The position numbers and the translations under genes were made by a program. A stretch of 64,000 nucleotides of DNA from an uncultured Luminiphilus sp. (GTDB lineage Bacteria; Pseudomonadota; Gammaproteobacteria; Pseudomonadales; Halieaceae): positions 1 through 64,000 of the forward strand of contig CALSVI010000002.1 in assembly GCA_943840615.1 (NCBI GenBank), written 5' to 3'. The notes beneath the pieces are model-generated. The model saw nothing but the letters and a program-made list of their open reading frames with translations, had not been told where the DNA came from and searched no databases. Positions 63,382 to 64,000 of this stretch are shown here, piece after piece; position 1 is the stretch's first letter, and each line of letters starts with the position of its first letter.

Positions 63382-63856
63382 ATGACGGTTGCCCGCGCCC
63401 TGCTGACCACCCCCCTAGGCACCCTGACGCTGGAGGCCAGCGAGCGAGGGCTCACCGGGCTGCAGTTTGCCCATCGACACAAAATGGGCGCAGATAGCCC
63501 GGGCAGCAACCCGATCCTCACCTTGGCAAAGCGTGAGCTGAATGCCTACTTCGCACAGCGCCTCACCCGCTTCACTGTCCCCCTCGATTGGCAGAGGAAC
63601 GCCCTTTCAGGAGTCGGTGTGGGAAGCCCTTCTCGACATACCCTTCGGCGAGACGGTCAGCTACGGGGAGATTGCCAGAGCCATTGACCGACCTCAGTCC
63701 GCCAGGCCCGTTGGCGGTGCCGTGGGCCGCAACCCGCTCCCGATTATCGTGCCCTGTCATCGCGTGATCGGCAGCGACCAAACCCTCACCGGCTTTACCG
63801 GAGGGCTCAACATTAAAGTGGCTTTACTCGAACTCGAAGGCCGACGAATCGACTGA
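63382..63856 (+). CDS. ogt: Methylated-DNA--protein-cysteine methyltransferase, frame interrupted by a +1 shift near 63595-63600
   Basis: N-part [31 protein letters not shown]...[10 protein letters not shown]-part in another frame [82 protein letters not shown] (PCHR active site). Span 475 nt = 3n+1. Confidence 0.9.
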
Positions 63857-63858
63857 GC

Positions 63859-64000
63859 TTACGCATTGAGGTCGGGAATCATCTCGTCCTTCAACCGCTG
63901 AATCGATTCCTTTAGCCGCAGCTTCTCTTTCTTCAGGCGCTGCACCAACAGCTGGTTCTGCCAGGGTCGCGATTGGAGTTCGACGATTTTCTGATCCAGC
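63859..64000 (-). CDS. YdcH/DUF465 family small protein, partial (5' end lies beyond the window)
   Basis: Manual translation ...LDQKIVELQSRPWQNQLLVQRLKKEKLRLKESIQRLKDEMIPDLNA*. Confidence 0.7.
   Translation of the reverse strand, partial: LDQKIVELQSRPWQNQLLVQRLKKEKLRLKESIQRLKDEMIPDLNA

Overview
This 64 kb window looks like a gammaproteobacterial chromosomal core region. Roughly 28.7-61.3 kb is the contiguous alpha / spc / S10 / str / rpoBC / rplKAJL / secE-nusG / tufB-tRNA super-cluster, transcribed almost entirely on the minus strand. The left half holds housekeeping genes: a cryptochrome/photolyase group, three tandem acyl-CoA dehydrogenases, hemH, a ZIP transporter, rplU-rpmA-obgE-proB, ispB, pgi, a nucleotide-sugar operon, fabA-fabB, molybdopterin genes, ssb, an MFS transporter and uvrA. 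I found no prophage, IS element, CRISPR array or defence island, and I do not see a convincing undescribed system. The most notable anomalies are frame disruptions in conserved, mostly essential genes: secY, nusG, the second tuf copy, birA and an ogt-like gene, plus a possible one in a small membrane protein. Most of these lie in the last ~6 kb, which points to base-level sequence errors more than to biology. Other points worth checking are a cry-DASH/DUF2256/FeS-type photolyase group, a TTG-initiated rpsJ, and near-identical tuf copies with sharp boundaries. All calls come from reading the sequence and the translated ORFs; no database search was run.
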